A stretch of 33,182 nt of DNA from Acidobacteriaceae bacterium. GTDB taxonomy: Bacteria > Acidobacteriota > Terriglobia > Terriglobales > Acidobacteriaceae. Shown here one piece after another: positions 26,701-33,182 of the stretch (position 1 is the stretch's first letter; the number at the start of each line of letters is the position of its first letter). Made by a program: the position numbers and the translations under genes. Under the pieces are notes generated by a model. That model saw nothing but the letters and a program-made list of their open reading frames with translations, was not told the origin of the DNA and searched no databases. The DNA lies in NCBI GenBank assembly GCA_003134815.1, contig PLCO01000040.1:1-33182 (forward strand). The letters run 5' to 3'.

Positions 26701-27472
26701 CGGTGCGGCCGGAAAGAATTCGGAATGCCCCCTCGACGGATTTTCTGTCGTTGCCGTCTAAGGGCTGATAGACCACAGGCTTCTCAAAACCAACCTGGCC
26801 GTTGTCGGTGACGATCAGGAGGTTGCCGTTCTTGTCGAGCCTCAGCTTTCGCGCGCCGTCGAAGCGGAGCCGGATCGAGCGCGGGTCAGCTCCCGGGGCG
26901 AGATCGAAGTCGAACTCCAGCCGCTGCTGGTTGCCGAAATAGGCGAGGTCGATGCCGGGATAGACTCCGGCGTATCTGACTCGTTCAAAGGTCGGGATGG
27001 CGGTATGCCATTTCGCCGGATCATTTCCTGTGAAGTAGCTCACCGTGCCGGGAAGTGGGGCTTCGCCGGAGACTGACGTACGAGGGTCGCGGCCCATCAG
27101 TTGCATGCGAATGGTGTCGGTTGTTGTGCGGGGGTGCCTCGGGCTTCGAAAAGTTAGTCTAGTTGGCCCATCAGGACTTGTCTCCGGATCGACTCGATGC
27201 GTGAGCAGTAGCTGGGCCTCGCTGTCGTCTAGCAGGATGGAGTATCCCGCGCCCCGCGCCAGAAATCGCACCTGCTGCGCAGCCTGCCCGTGGTTCTTTT
27301 CAAAGCTCAGCGGCAAAGCGCCGTAGTTGCCGGCGATCCTCGGCTTGGTCGCATTCGCGTTTGACAGATTCTGCGCAGGAGCCACTGACAGCAGCCCCAT
27401 TAACCAGAACGCGGCCACTAGGCCGGCCAGCGGTCTGCGGAAAGGCGCGGAGGGTGTTAGTGACAATCTCAC
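23792..27472 (-). CDS. Large SBBP-repeat/Ig-like secreted surface protein
   Basis: 1226 residues. GTG start with GGGG about 6 nt upstream, then a signal peptide (about 1-33, ending VAPAQ). The N-terminal domain has NYGALPLSFEKNHGQ and PGIDLAYFGNQQRLEFDF, as in many acidobacterial and planctomycete SBBP proteins. Roughly eight beta-propeller repeats follow (about 280-780), with repeated AIAVDSAGNAYV.G.T...DFP.T.GAFQ motifs. After them come two Ig-like domains (TLTSSQNPALYGTPVTFTATV), a chitobiase-like C-terminal module (FYYTVDGTTP) and a further Ig-like domain. The C-terminus has two hydrophobic helices, then SSLTGCG, a Gly-rich linker and a short beta tail. Adhesion or surface binding is inferred. 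Confidence 0.85.
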   Translation of the reverse strand: MRLSLTPSAPFRRPLAGLVAAFWLMGLLSVAPAQNLSNANATKPRIAGNYGALPLSFEKNHGQAAQQVRFLARGAGYSILLDDSEAQLLLTHRVDPETSPDGPTRLTFRSPRHPRTTTDTIRMQLMGRDPRTSVSGEAPLPGTVSYFTGNDPAKWHTAIPTFERVRYAGVYPGIDLAYFGNQQRLEFDFDLAPGADPRSIRLRFDGARKLRLDKNGNLLIVTDNGQVGFEKPVVYQPLDGNDRKSVEGAFRILSGRTVAFTLGRYDRAKPLVIDPILHYSTLVDGTDVTAIAVDAEGEAYIAGSCGNNFPTTSGAFQTVDGYTGSLFPDSTFVAKLSSDGSHLVYATYLSGSSAIDSSDAIAIAIDSAGNAYVAGTTDQDDFPTTPGAFQTTNKATFSNGFTGFVSKLNSTGTGLIYSTYIGGSVSTNPTNLDTPEDAVYSIAVDASRDASITGSTISKDFPVTAGAFQPALAAGNTAGTAFVAELNPAGSGLVYGTYLGGSDSDQGVGIVLDPSGNAVVGGGTTSADFPLTPNAVQQSKKAEAGVETGFVTKVNNTGSSLVYSTYLGGSKSGGVNAIAVDTAGSAYVTGITTASDFPVTSNVFQKSIGGYGYWNAFVAKINNGGTVLDYSTYLGGTFEDYGTAIAVDSFGNAYVVGNVQSTDFPVTDGAFEPQNLAEISSADEGSSLTKINSTASQILYSTYLSGNGDQSGETCDCAKAIAIDPAGNVYLAGITVSADFPTTSGAYQASGGGTFVTEFNASEMMPLPLTTLNITSSAPAVEYRQPVTFTVRVQPTSGQTPTGAVGFSFYGLEPSDNGGVGFGPWGWAPVDSSGTATLTFDTNTVTVDEIQFNAQYSGDVNNAPSTASGTETLTLIPTTTTLTSSQNPALYGTPVTFTATVLENTGKPARGFVYFICGFTYAQVGLDANGQASWSNGTGGPPLSIGADTVMAQYFAYVGDAPSSGTISETFTPLGTTPPPTFSPPAGTYYSPQTVYLTDASAGATFYYTVDGTTPVAGSSIQLFPGIPITVDQSTTIEAIAQVPGQNISAVATAAYVIAPPPPDFSITLSPASLTVSNGGSGTASITVGALNGFTGSVSFICSGLPSGAMCSFSPASVAAGSSSMLTIGVTASTSNNKSPTRFPFAPVTSLALAFGWISFSRRLRSLRLLTIVLVLMLSSLTGCGTGGASAGGGGGQNPPPTTSTVMVTATSGSLSHTATLTLTVN

Positions 27473-27581
27473 ACATGCCCCAGCAGCTGGGGAAGCAAGA
27501 ATTCAGTTCAGCTTGAACAGCACAAGTCTACTACGAAATTGCCTGCGGGGAGTCCAATTCACAGCGGGGTGACGTGTCACC

Positions 27582-28214
27582 CTAAATCCCATGCGAAGCA
27601 TGGTGGTCTAGCTCCCCCAAGATTCTAGGCTGAGAGGCACCCCTGACTTGCTCTCCGATGACCGTTGCCGTGATAGCTCCGCCGATGATGAACAGCGGAC
27701 CGAAAAGGATGACGATCTGAGCGGACCCTTCGGGCGGCCCTGCTAAGTGGAAGTACGCGACTTTAACTGCATAGGCGAGGGCCACCGAACCGATGCCTCC
27801 GCCCGCGAGCGCTGCCGCAGCCCATGTGCTCCAACGCTTCGACAACAGAAAAGCAAGACCTTCGAGAAGTACGCTTGCGATGACGACCGCAGCTATAAGC
27901 CCCAGGATGATATCCGGGCCGAGATCAGAGAGCAGGGTTGAGGACTTCGTACCGTGCTGTTGAAAGAAGCTGGCAGTTGCGGCGAAGCCGCCGAACGACA
28001 GAAGGTATGCCGGAACGCTTAGAAAGATTGCGGCGACCGCTCTAACAGCGCTAACGCGGATATTCAGCAAAGCCGTTGCCAGGACGCATGAGCCAACGAT
28101 TGCAGGACCTACCCCGAGGACGAGCAAAAGGGGAAACGGCTTTGCCAGAATTAGCAGAATTGTCCCTGCAAAAGACCCGCTTAATGCGAAGACCATGCGC
28201 GTTTGATTTCTCAT
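27582..28214 (-). CDS. Multi-pass membrane protein, candidate immunity protein of Rhs module 1
   Basis: 210 residues with about six hydrophobic segments (for example MVFALSGSFAGTILLILA, FPLLLVLGVGPAIVGSCVLA, AAVVIASVLLEGLAFLL, IVILFGPLFIIGGAITATVI) and a short polar C-terminal tail. Its ATG overlaps the stop of the Rhs module by 4 nt, so it depends on translation of that gene. In polymorphic toxin systems the gene placed directly after the toxin tip is the immunity gene, and membrane immunity proteins usually guard against membrane-acting toxins. No homologue is known to me; the immunity role is inference from position and topology. Confidence 0.6.
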   Translation of the reverse strand: MRNQTRMVFALSGSFAGTILLILAKPFPLLLVLGVGPAIVGSCVLATALLNIRVSAVRAVAAIFLSVPAYLLSFGGFAATASFFQQHGTKSSTLLSDLGPDIILGLIAAVVIASVLLEGLAFLLSKRWSTWAAAALAGGGIGSVALAYAVKVAYFHLAGPPEGSAQIVILFGPLFIIGGAITATVIGEQVRGASQPRILGELDHHASHGI

Positions 28215-29635
28215 TGTGGGGCCACCGGCGCGAGAGGTTGCTCTGCTTGGCGGAGCGCGGAAGGGCTTGCTTCTTGGTAGTTATGAACAAGCGTGGTTGT
28301 GACGGTGGTGCCGTCTGTAGTGTAACGGTAAATTTCTAGCGATGGGAATTGTCTCGCGGTACTCCCAGCGTCGACCCCCACCTTTCCGTCAGGCGTAACT
28401 TCAAGTTTCAAGTGATTGCTAATATCGCCAAGCGTGCCACCGACATCGAATTCGCTGTGAGCACTTTGATTGACGCTGATATGCATGTCTCCATTCTTGT
28501 CTACTGTCGCCCCAGGGCTCACTTGGCTGGAGCCAGTTCCTTGGAGACCTTTTTTCATTCCGAGAACTGTGCTCTGAGCTACTTTGTCTCCATCCTTAGG
28601 CTTTTCCGTCTGTCCTCCGGTTGGATCGATGGTGAACGTTGTTTCAATACGTGAAGTTCCGCCGTTGCCATTCGTTCCTCGGTTGTCGCCATCGCCGACC
28701 ACGTCAAAAGTACTGGAGCTGATGTAAGAAGCTACACAGATTCCGACTTGGCCCGCTTTGAGGTTCGAAGGCGCATCGCAGTGGCCGTCTACATCAGCTC
28801 TGCTCAGCGGATTGTTCAGCACATATCCGTACAAGTTCAACGACTGCGGATTGTCCAGTTTTGCATACGGAACAGGCGTAACTTTAGCGCTCCAGTCAGG
28901 CGACATGAAGCGGCCAAACGATGACGTGAAGTAACGAGCTAAGAAGTAGTCGTTCCCGGATTCGGTATCTCGTTCTTTGCCGGTGAAGTGGTGTTCTGTG
29001 GCGTCATCGGCGGTTGTCGACCGAAGTATCGTGTATCCGTCGCCAAAGGGCAGCGACTGGTATTGTTGCTCCCATGAGCCCCCGGCAGCGGTCTGCATCC
29101 TGCGCGTCCCCAGCCAGTCAGAGAGATGGAAGTGGAGGCCGTACATGTCGTAGGTCGCGTCGAGGGTGCCCGCGGCCCAGATGTTCGAATGCACCCAAGT
29201 GCCAGCGCCGTTCAGCTCCGTCACCTGGTCGCCGCTTTGATCCAGCAGATATTGGGCCTGCACCGCGCTGAAGGACGATGCCGAGTTCGGGCAGGCGCTA
29301 AAGCTGCTCATCGATCCCTTAACAACCCGCGTGCCTTCCGCGTTGTAGAGATAGCCTGTGGCCGGGCCGCCGTTGCCGCCCGTCTGGACCGCGCACAGCC
29401 GCCCCTCGCCGTCGTAGAGGTAGTTGTTCGCGCCGTCGTAAGTCACGTCACCGGCTGGGTCATAGCCGTTGACTTGGTTCACGTTCTGGTTGGTCTGGGT
29501 CATGCGGTTCTGGCTATTGTAGGTCGCCCACTGGTCTGAGCCCAGATTCCCCGAATAGGAGCAAGTTGTGGCTCCGCCCGTCGTAGACGAAATGGCGCCG
29601 CTCGCGCTAAACAACGGCACCGCGCAGTTTGTCAC
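28211..29635 (-). CDS. Rhs C-terminal module 1 (5'-truncated core plus unique tip)
   Basis: The frame codes for 474 residues, but the Rhs part starts only near residue 12, at 29602. The first 11 codons are antisense to an unrelated gene fragment, so this is a module that has lost its 5' end. Residues about 12-284 are Rhs/YD-repeat core: GYDPAGDVTYDGANNYLYDGEGRL, then DWLGTRR, HHFTGKERDTESGNDYFLARYF, GRFMSPDW, and NPLSRADVDGH closing the core. Residues 285-474 are a tip unlike the other two modules, ending FPSLEIYRYTTDG and a Pro-rich tail. I could not identify its activity. A membrane-protein gene overlaps its stop. Confidence 0.8.
   Translation of the reverse strand: MTNCAVPLFSASGAISSTTGGATTCSYSGNLGSDQWATYNSQNRMTQTNQNVNQVNGYDPAGDVTYDGANNYLYDGEGRLCAVQTGGNGGPATGYLYNAEGTRVVKGSMSSFSACPNSASSFSAVQAQYLLDQSGDQVTELNGAGTWVHSNIWAAGTLDATYDMYGLHFHLSDWLGTRRMQTAAGGSWEQQYQSLPFGDGYTILRSTTADDATEHHFTGKERDTESGNDYFLARYFTSSFGRFMSPDWSAKVTPVPYAKLDNPQSLNLYGYVLNNPLSRADVDGHCDAPSNLKAGQVGICVASYISSSTFDVVGDGDNRGTNGNGGTSRIETTFTIDPTGGQTEKPKDGDKVAQSTVLGMKKGLQGTGSSQVSPGATVDKNGDMHISVNQSAHSEFDVGGTLGDISNHLKLEVTPDGKVGVDAGSTARQFPSLEIYRYTTDGTTVTTTLVHNYQEASPSALRQAEQPLAPVAPQ
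29406..29602 (-). repeat. 197-nt identical segment shared with 32986-33182
   Basis: The Rhs core of module 1 from 29406 to 29602 is base-for-base identical to 32986-33182 of module 3 by eye; the first mismatch below it is at 29405/32985. Similarity continues with scattered differences down to about 28970/32550. The identity reaches the window edge, so the true repeat is at least 197 nt. Confidence 0.9.
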
Positions 29636-29831
29636 GTCGTTCTCAATCGGCGGCAGCCACTCCGTGACGGCGGCCTATTCCGGGGACGCATCACATAACG
29701 GCTCAAGCGGCAAATCCGTGGTCAGTATCCCGTACACCACTGGCTCGATGCCGGGGACTTACTCTGTCACCATCACGGCAACCAGCGGCGCGTTGACGCA
29801 TAGCAGCGTCTTAACATTGACGGTCAATTGA
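29602..29831 (+). pseudogene. 3' fragment of an Ig-like domain surface protein gene
   Basis: On the opposite strand to its neighbours, this piece codes ALNNGTAQFVTSF, GGSHSVTAAYSGDASHNGSSG and a final beta tail ending TLTLTVN and a stop at 29829-29831. This is the end of a bacterial Ig-like repeat, and the tail closely resembles the last residues of the SBBP protein at 23792-27472. It has no start and begins exactly where the Rhs module 1 sequence ends. It must be the remnant of a second surface-protein gene, joined head to head with the Rhs fragment by a rearrangement. Confidence 0.75.
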
Positions 29832-29971
29832 TCCGGAGCATCATAGCACAATCGGGCCGTCCGCCGTCTTGACGAAATAGAGACTTCGCTACTACAGCTT
29901 CGAGTTTCCGTTGCGATCCGCGACCGGAAGGAAAAAGCTTCTTACATATCTGCCTTCCAAGACGGCTCTGC

Positions 29972-30475
29972 TCATAGGCGGCGCATTTCCAGTCTCGCAA
30001 ACTCTGAGACGAGCAGCTCAAGGGAATCGCGAGATGAAACAACACAATCAATGAACTCATCGTGACTTATGTTGATAAAAAACGCCTCGTCAGGATCGAA
30101 AACTCGTGCATCCCAAGAAAAGTATAAGACCATGCTAACGATGCTGATGAATTGATTAGCGTCGTCCGGCGAGAACTCATAGACAGATGCGTCCTGCAGT
30201 TTTCGCACATCGCCTCGACCAGATCGATATCCATAGAACAGGTCCTGATTCGCGTCACTATCGTCGTGCCAATATGTAATCTGAAGCCAACATGGATTCT
30301 CGCTGCAAAAGAGCGTGGCAAGATACTTCGCCAAAATCGTCTGTCTCGCCGCCTCTCTTGGCAGTTTGAACCGTAGCGCCTCTGCGCCAGGTTTATTCAG
30401 ATTACTGGTGAAAAACGAATTTACATTGGTGCAGCCGAGGAGGCGTGACGCTTCTTGCTCATTCATGAGTTTCAT
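29972..30475 (-). CDS. Soluble acidic protein, candidate immunity protein of Rhs module 2
   Basis: 167 residues, from ATG 30475 with GGGAGG about 12 nt upstream. No signal peptide or membrane segment. The C-terminal half is acidic (DDSDANQDLF, FSPDDANQF, FDPDEAFF, ISHDEF), and ITYWHDDSD and YGYRSGRGDVR are the most recognisable strings. It starts 39 nt after the stop of Rhs module 2 in the same orientation. Small acidic soluble proteins right after a toxin tip are typically nuclease immunity proteins. I do not recognise a named Imm family, so the role is inference. Confidence 0.6.
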   Translation of the reverse strand: MKLMNEQEASRLLGCTNVNSFFTSNLNKPGAEALRFKLPREAARQTILAKYLATLFCSENPCWLQITYWHDDSDANQDLFYGYRSGRGDVRKLQDASVYEFSPDDANQFISIVSMVLYFSWDARVFDPDEAFFINISHDEFIDCVVSSRDSLELLVSEFARLEMRRL

Positions 30476-30514
30476 TGTGCTATATTACCTCCCGCTCGTC
30501 TGTCCACAGGATAC

Positions 30515-31396
30515 TTACCAATCCTCCGCAGGGAGGTACGGATTAACAATTGGCGTTGTTGATGGCTTGTAATTCGATCCCCCTGGCATCTGGCTGATCC
30601 CATTCACAATCCCCTTCCACTGGTCAATCTCCCATTGACCAAGTTTATCGCGAAAATCATTGATCTTGTCCTCAAGCGACTGCATAGGAGTCTTCGCGTT
30701 TGCCTGGTCGTCGGGTATTATGAGATTCCCGTCCTTGTCATAATGTTTTGTTGGGGCTCCGGTTCCGTCCTTTACATCCCAATGACTTTCGCCTTTTGAT
30801 CCGGCAACGTCATCCCAACTCGCACTTGGGGGTGATCCCCATTTTGCGCCTTTCCACGTGCCTTTCTTAGGCCCCCAGGTGCCTGTGCGGGAGTTCTGGC
30901 CATTCGGATAGTACTCCCACTTTAGTTCAGGGTGCCCGGGCACGGGAACGGGCGGGGGCGCGGCATCCCCATTCGGAAGCGTCGGGGCTGAGCACCAGCA
31001 ATGCGTCAGTTTCCAAAACTGGTCGAATGCTTCCCTGCAATTGTTGAAGGATGACCATGCACAAGGTGGCGCATGCCCGGTTGGGTCAGTTCGACTGAGC
31101 GGATTATTCGTCACATATGCGTACAGGTTGAGCGTCTGCGGGTCATCGAGCTTTGAGTATGGTACCGGTTCAACTTTGACGCTCCAGTCGGGCGACATGA
31201 AGCGTCCTACCGTCGAAGAGTAGTAGCGCGCATCGAAGTAATCATTCCCGGATTCGGTATCTCGTTCTTTGGAAGTGAAGTGGTGTTCAGTGGCGTCGTC
31301 GGCAGTAGGCAAACTTGACTGGTATTTGTTAAACCCGTCACCGAAAGGCAGCGACTGGAATTCTTCCTCCCACCCTAACAAGTAAGGGTGGGGCAC
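30515..31396 (-). CDS. Rhs C-terminal module 2 (5'-truncated core plus toxin-like tip)
   Basis: 293 residues. The first eight codons come from a REP-like sequence; the Rhs core starts at WEEEFQSLPFGDG (residue 9) and includes HHFTSKERDTESGNDYFDARYY, GRFMSPDW and NPLSRTDPTGH, ending near 108. Residues 109-293 form the tip. It has a Pro-rich linker (PPPVPVPGHPELKWEYYPNG), then WGPKKGTWKGAKWG, HWDVKDGTGAPTKHYDKDG and a helical end with LEDKINDFRDKLGQW. The Trp/His/Asp pattern resembles some polymorphic toxin nuclease tips (Ntox37-like), but I cannot confirm a family. The start codon in use is doubtful, so it may be silent unless recombined onto a full Rhs gene. Confidence 0.75.
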   Translation of the reverse strand: MPHPYLLGWEEEFQSLPFGDGFNKYQSSLPTADDATEHHFTSKERDTESGNDYFDARYYSSTVGRFMSPDWSVKVEPVPYSKLDDPQTLNLYAYVTNNPLSRTDPTGHAPPCAWSSFNNCREAFDQFWKLTHCWCSAPTLPNGDAAPPPVPVPGHPELKWEYYPNGQNSRTGTWGPKKGTWKGAKWGSPPSASWDDVAGSKGESHWDVKDGTGAPTKHYDKDGNLIIPDDQANAKTPMQSLEDKINDFRDKLGQWEIDQWKGIVNGISQMPGGSNYKPSTTPIVNPYLPAEDW

Positions 31397-31470
31397 CCCT
31401 GCGGACGTAGGAGAGCGAATGGAAAAGGCTTAGGCAGGGGCACCCGCCCGTCTGCTTTCCTCGGGACATC
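31369..31470. repeat. REP-like inverted repeat at the truncation point of Rhs module 2
   Basis: CCCACCCT (31369-31376) pairs with AGGGTGGG (31385-31392) around an 8-nt loop, and GGGGCACCC occurs at about 31390 and again near 31435. Similar runs of GGGTGGGGCACCC are, from memory, common intergenic repeats in acidobacterial genomes. The homology of module 2 to module 3 stops inside the left arm, so the repeat marks the break. Confidence 0.55.
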
Positions 31471-31702
31471 AGTGTGGCAAGTGATTTCGCCATATGATCG
31501 CGCCAAATACGATGATGATGCCGAGTGGAACACAGACGATCCCAATGTATAGAGGCCATCCGAATCTACGTTTGGCGCTTCCCGCACGATTCGACATATT
31601 TCTCCCACCATAGGCGGGACGGTACAAAAAGGTAATGCAAAACATACCAATGGCGCAGACCACAAGGCCAGTAGCTAGAATCGCGAAATAGATCGATTGC
31701 AT
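31469..31702 (-). CDS. Small two-helix membrane protein, candidate immunity protein of Rhs module 3
   Basis: 77 residues from ATG 31702, which has AAGGGG about 5 nt upstream; a GTG at 31708 would add two residues. One hydrophobic helix near the N-terminus (IYFAILATGLVVCAIGMFCITFL), a basic loop (RNMSNRAGSAKRRFG) and a second helix (LYIGIVCVPLGIIIVFGAIIW) make a helical hairpin in the inner membrane. It starts 10 nt after the stop of Rhs module 3, so it is cotranscribed. Its position fits an immunity gene, and its topology suits protection against a membrane-acting tip. No family recognised. Confidence 0.6.
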   Translation of the reverse strand: MQSIYFAILATGLVVCAIGMFCITFLYRPAYGGRNMSNRAGSAKRRFGWPLYIGIVCVPLGIIIVFGAIIWRNHLPH

Positions 31703-31712
31703 GTTCACCCCT

Positions 31713-33182
31713 TCATCGGCAATTCGTGCTCAATGGAAGAAAAGTATAGTTACCAGTAAGCGCAGCACCTTTTCCTCCCACGCCTTCACCTACCGTGAGA
31801 GTGGCCGTTGCATTAGGCCCGGAGACCGCAACGTCGAGAGAAGCTGCGTTGGGCGGCAGAGGCTCAGGAAGCGCACCGCTTACGCCGAAATCCCAAGTGG
31901 GACCTTTCAAATCGTCAATGGAGTCTGCGTTTGAAACCGAAACCTGACCACCCGCCATTGCTCCTGCGCCAAATACCCCATATCCTGGATTTCCTCCGAC
32001 TGTAATCGCAAGTCCGACGTTCCCGTGCTGGTCTGCGACGGCTTGTACACTTCCATCGACAGCCACTCCGAGTATGAAGCCAACGCCAGCATTTCCTCCA
32101 ACACCCACCCCTGTTGTCGTCTGCAAACCTTGTGCAGTAGCCGTAAGAGGCGAGGCCGCCGTACAGACCGTCATGTGAACGAAGTCCCTAACAGCTCCGA
32201 GCGTTTCCTTGATATAGCTCTGATGGATCCTCTTCTGCGTCGCTCTACCAGGATGCAGCGTGTTCTGATCATCCGTGTGGAATCCATCGCCTCCTATCCA
32301 GTTTCTGACTCTCTGGTAGAGATTGCAGGCCCAGTTGAATCCCCTCCAGCAAAGCCCCAGAAGGTCGGCGCGTGTCAATGGTTCATTTCCAACATAGCTG
32401 TAAAGGTTAAAACTCTGCGGGTCCGCAGCGTTCGCGTACATTAATCCGGAAGGATCGGGCGACAGCCACCGTCCCGTAGAACTTGCATAGTAGCGATATT
32501 TAAAGTAGTCGTTCCCTGATTCCGTGTCCCGTTCTTTGCCGGTGAAGTGATGCTCGGTCGCGTCATCGGCAGTCGGCAGACTCGACTGGTATTTGTTAAA
32601 CCCGTCACCGAAGGGTAGCGACTGGAATTCTTCCTCCCATCCACCTGCCGCGGAGGTCTGCATTCGCCGCGTTCCCAACCAGTCTTTGAGATGGAAGTGC
32701 AGCCCCTTGGTGTCATACGTTGCATCGAGGGTGCCTGCTGCCCAGATGTTCGAATGCACCCATCCGTATGCGCCGTTCGTCAGCGTGCCGTTCAGCTCCG
32801 TCACCTGATCGCCGCTCAGGTCCAACAGGTACTGCGCCTGCACCGCGCTGAACGATGACGCCGAGCTGGGGCAGCCGGTAAACGTGCTCATCGAGCCCTT
32901 GACCACCCGCGTGCCGTCCGCGTTATAGAGGTAGCCTGTGGCCGAGCCGCCGTTGCCGCCCGTCTGCACCGCGCACAGCCGCCCTTCGCCGTCGTAGAGG
33001 TAGTTGTTCGCGCCGTCGTAAGTCACGTCACCGGCTGGGTCATAGCCGTTGACTTGGTTCACGTTCTGGTTGGTCTGGGTCATGCGGTTCTGGCTATTGT
33101 AGGTCGCCCACTGGTCTGAGCCCAGATTCCCCGAATAGGAGCAAGTTGTGGCTCCGCCCGTCGTAGACGAAATGGCGCCGCT
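31713..33182 (-). CDS. Rhs/YD-repeat protein, C-terminal part (module 3, runs off the window)
   Basis: 489 residues within the window; the frame is open to the edge, so the 5' part lies outside and this may be the intact parent gene. Numbering from the Met coded at 33083, the core includes GYDPAGDVTYDGANNYLYDGEG (13-34), DWLGTRR (134-140), HHFTGKERDTESGNDYFKYRYY (178-199), GRWLSPDPSG and NEPLTRADLLG (233-243). The tip (about 244-456) starts LCWRGFNWACNLYQRVRNWIGG. It then turns Gly/Val-rich with low polarity (GVGVGGNAGVGFILGVAVDG, GVFGAGAMAGGQV), which suggests a membrane-inserting or beta-rich toxin. Its activity is not recognised. A two-helix membrane protein gene follows after 10 nt. Confidence 0.82.
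   Translation of the reverse strand, partial: SGAISSTTGGATTCSYSGNLGSDQWATYNSQNRMTQTNQNVNQVNGYDPAGDVTYDGANNYLYDGEGRLCAVQTGGNGGSATGYLYNADGTRVVKGSMSTFTGCPSSASSFSAVQAQYLLDLSGDQVTELNGTLTNGAYGWVHSNIWAAGTLDATYDTKGLHFHLKDWLGTRRMQTSAAGGWEEEFQSLPFGDGFNKYQSSLPTADDATEHHFTGKERDTESGNDYFKYRYYASSTGRWLSPDPSGLMYANAADPQSFNLYSYVGNEPLTRADLLGLCWRGFNWACNLYQRVRNWIGGDGFHTDDQNTLHPGRATQKRIHQSYIKETLGAVRDFVHMTVCTAASPLTATAQGLQTTTGVGVGGNAGVGFILGVAVDGSVQAVADQHGNVGLAITVGGNPGYGVFGAGAMAGGQVSVSNADSIDDLKGPTWDFGVSGALPEPLPPNAASLDVAVSGPNATATLTVGEGVGGKGAALTGNYTFLPLSTNCR

Noticed and set aside
25859..26761. Plus-strand open frame of 300 codons inside the SBBP gene
   Set aside because: Repetitive antisense shadow of the propeller repeats; no start signal.
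29568..29831. Independent small plus-strand gene starting at ATG 29568
   Set aside because: The first 11 codons are antisense to Rhs core; the rest is the 3' end of a larger Ig-like gene, so I list it as a pseudogene fragment.

Overview
The window looks like a chromosomal segment of a free-living, GC-rich, diderm bacterium. The best guess is Acidobacteriota (Terriglobia/Acidobacteriales-like). Reasons: a large SBBP-repeat/Ig-like surface protein with a Cys-containing C-terminal anchor, an imuA-imuB-dnaE2 cassette, a CysO-type cysteine pathway, a copper-type RND efflux operon, and several small proteins that I associate from memory with that phylum. The taxonomic call is inference; there is no rRNA gene in the window.

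Layout. (1) 0.3-1.6 kb, minus strand: a secreted Gly/His-rich protein with a clear terminator, and a stand-alone receiver-like protein whose acceptor Asp appears to be missing. (2) 2.0-7.5 kb, plus strand: five small proteins (one DUF3309-like membrane peptide of 52 residues), then a two-domain family 4 glycosyltransferase overlapping a GH130 mannoside phosphorylase-like gene, and a 68-residue Cys-pair protein. (3) 7.7-13.5 kb, minus strand: imuA-imuB-dnaE2, all overlapping, an SOS-type translesion mutasome. (4) 13.6-16.6 kb, plus strand: cysM-like synthase, JAMM (Mec+-like) protease, CysO-like sulfur carrier and MoeZ-like E1/rhodanese, a complete thiocarboxylate-dependent cysteine route. An inverted repeat lies between it and the divergent imuA. 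(5) 16.9-23.4 kb, plus strand: a Cys-rich exported protein followed by cusC-cusB-cusA-like genes for Cu/Ag efflux.

(6) 23.4-33.2 kb is accessory. It begins with the isolated 3' part of a tRNA-Pro(CGG) gene, which has the form of an attachment-site scar left by an integrating element. Behind it come a 1226-residue SBBP protein and then three Rhs C-terminal modules in the same orientation. Each has a shared Rhs core, its own unrelated C-terminal tip, and a small gene directly downstream (4-nt overlap, 39-nt gap and 10-nt gap). Two modules have lost their 5' end and the third runs off the window. The two outermost modules share a 197-nt identical stretch. A fragment of an Ig-like surface protein on the plus strand and a REP-like inverted repeat sit exactly at the two truncation points. 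I read this as an Rhs toxin-tip/immunity array that grows by recombination in the conserved core, carried on or beside a tRNA-integrated island. This is the most interesting part of the window.
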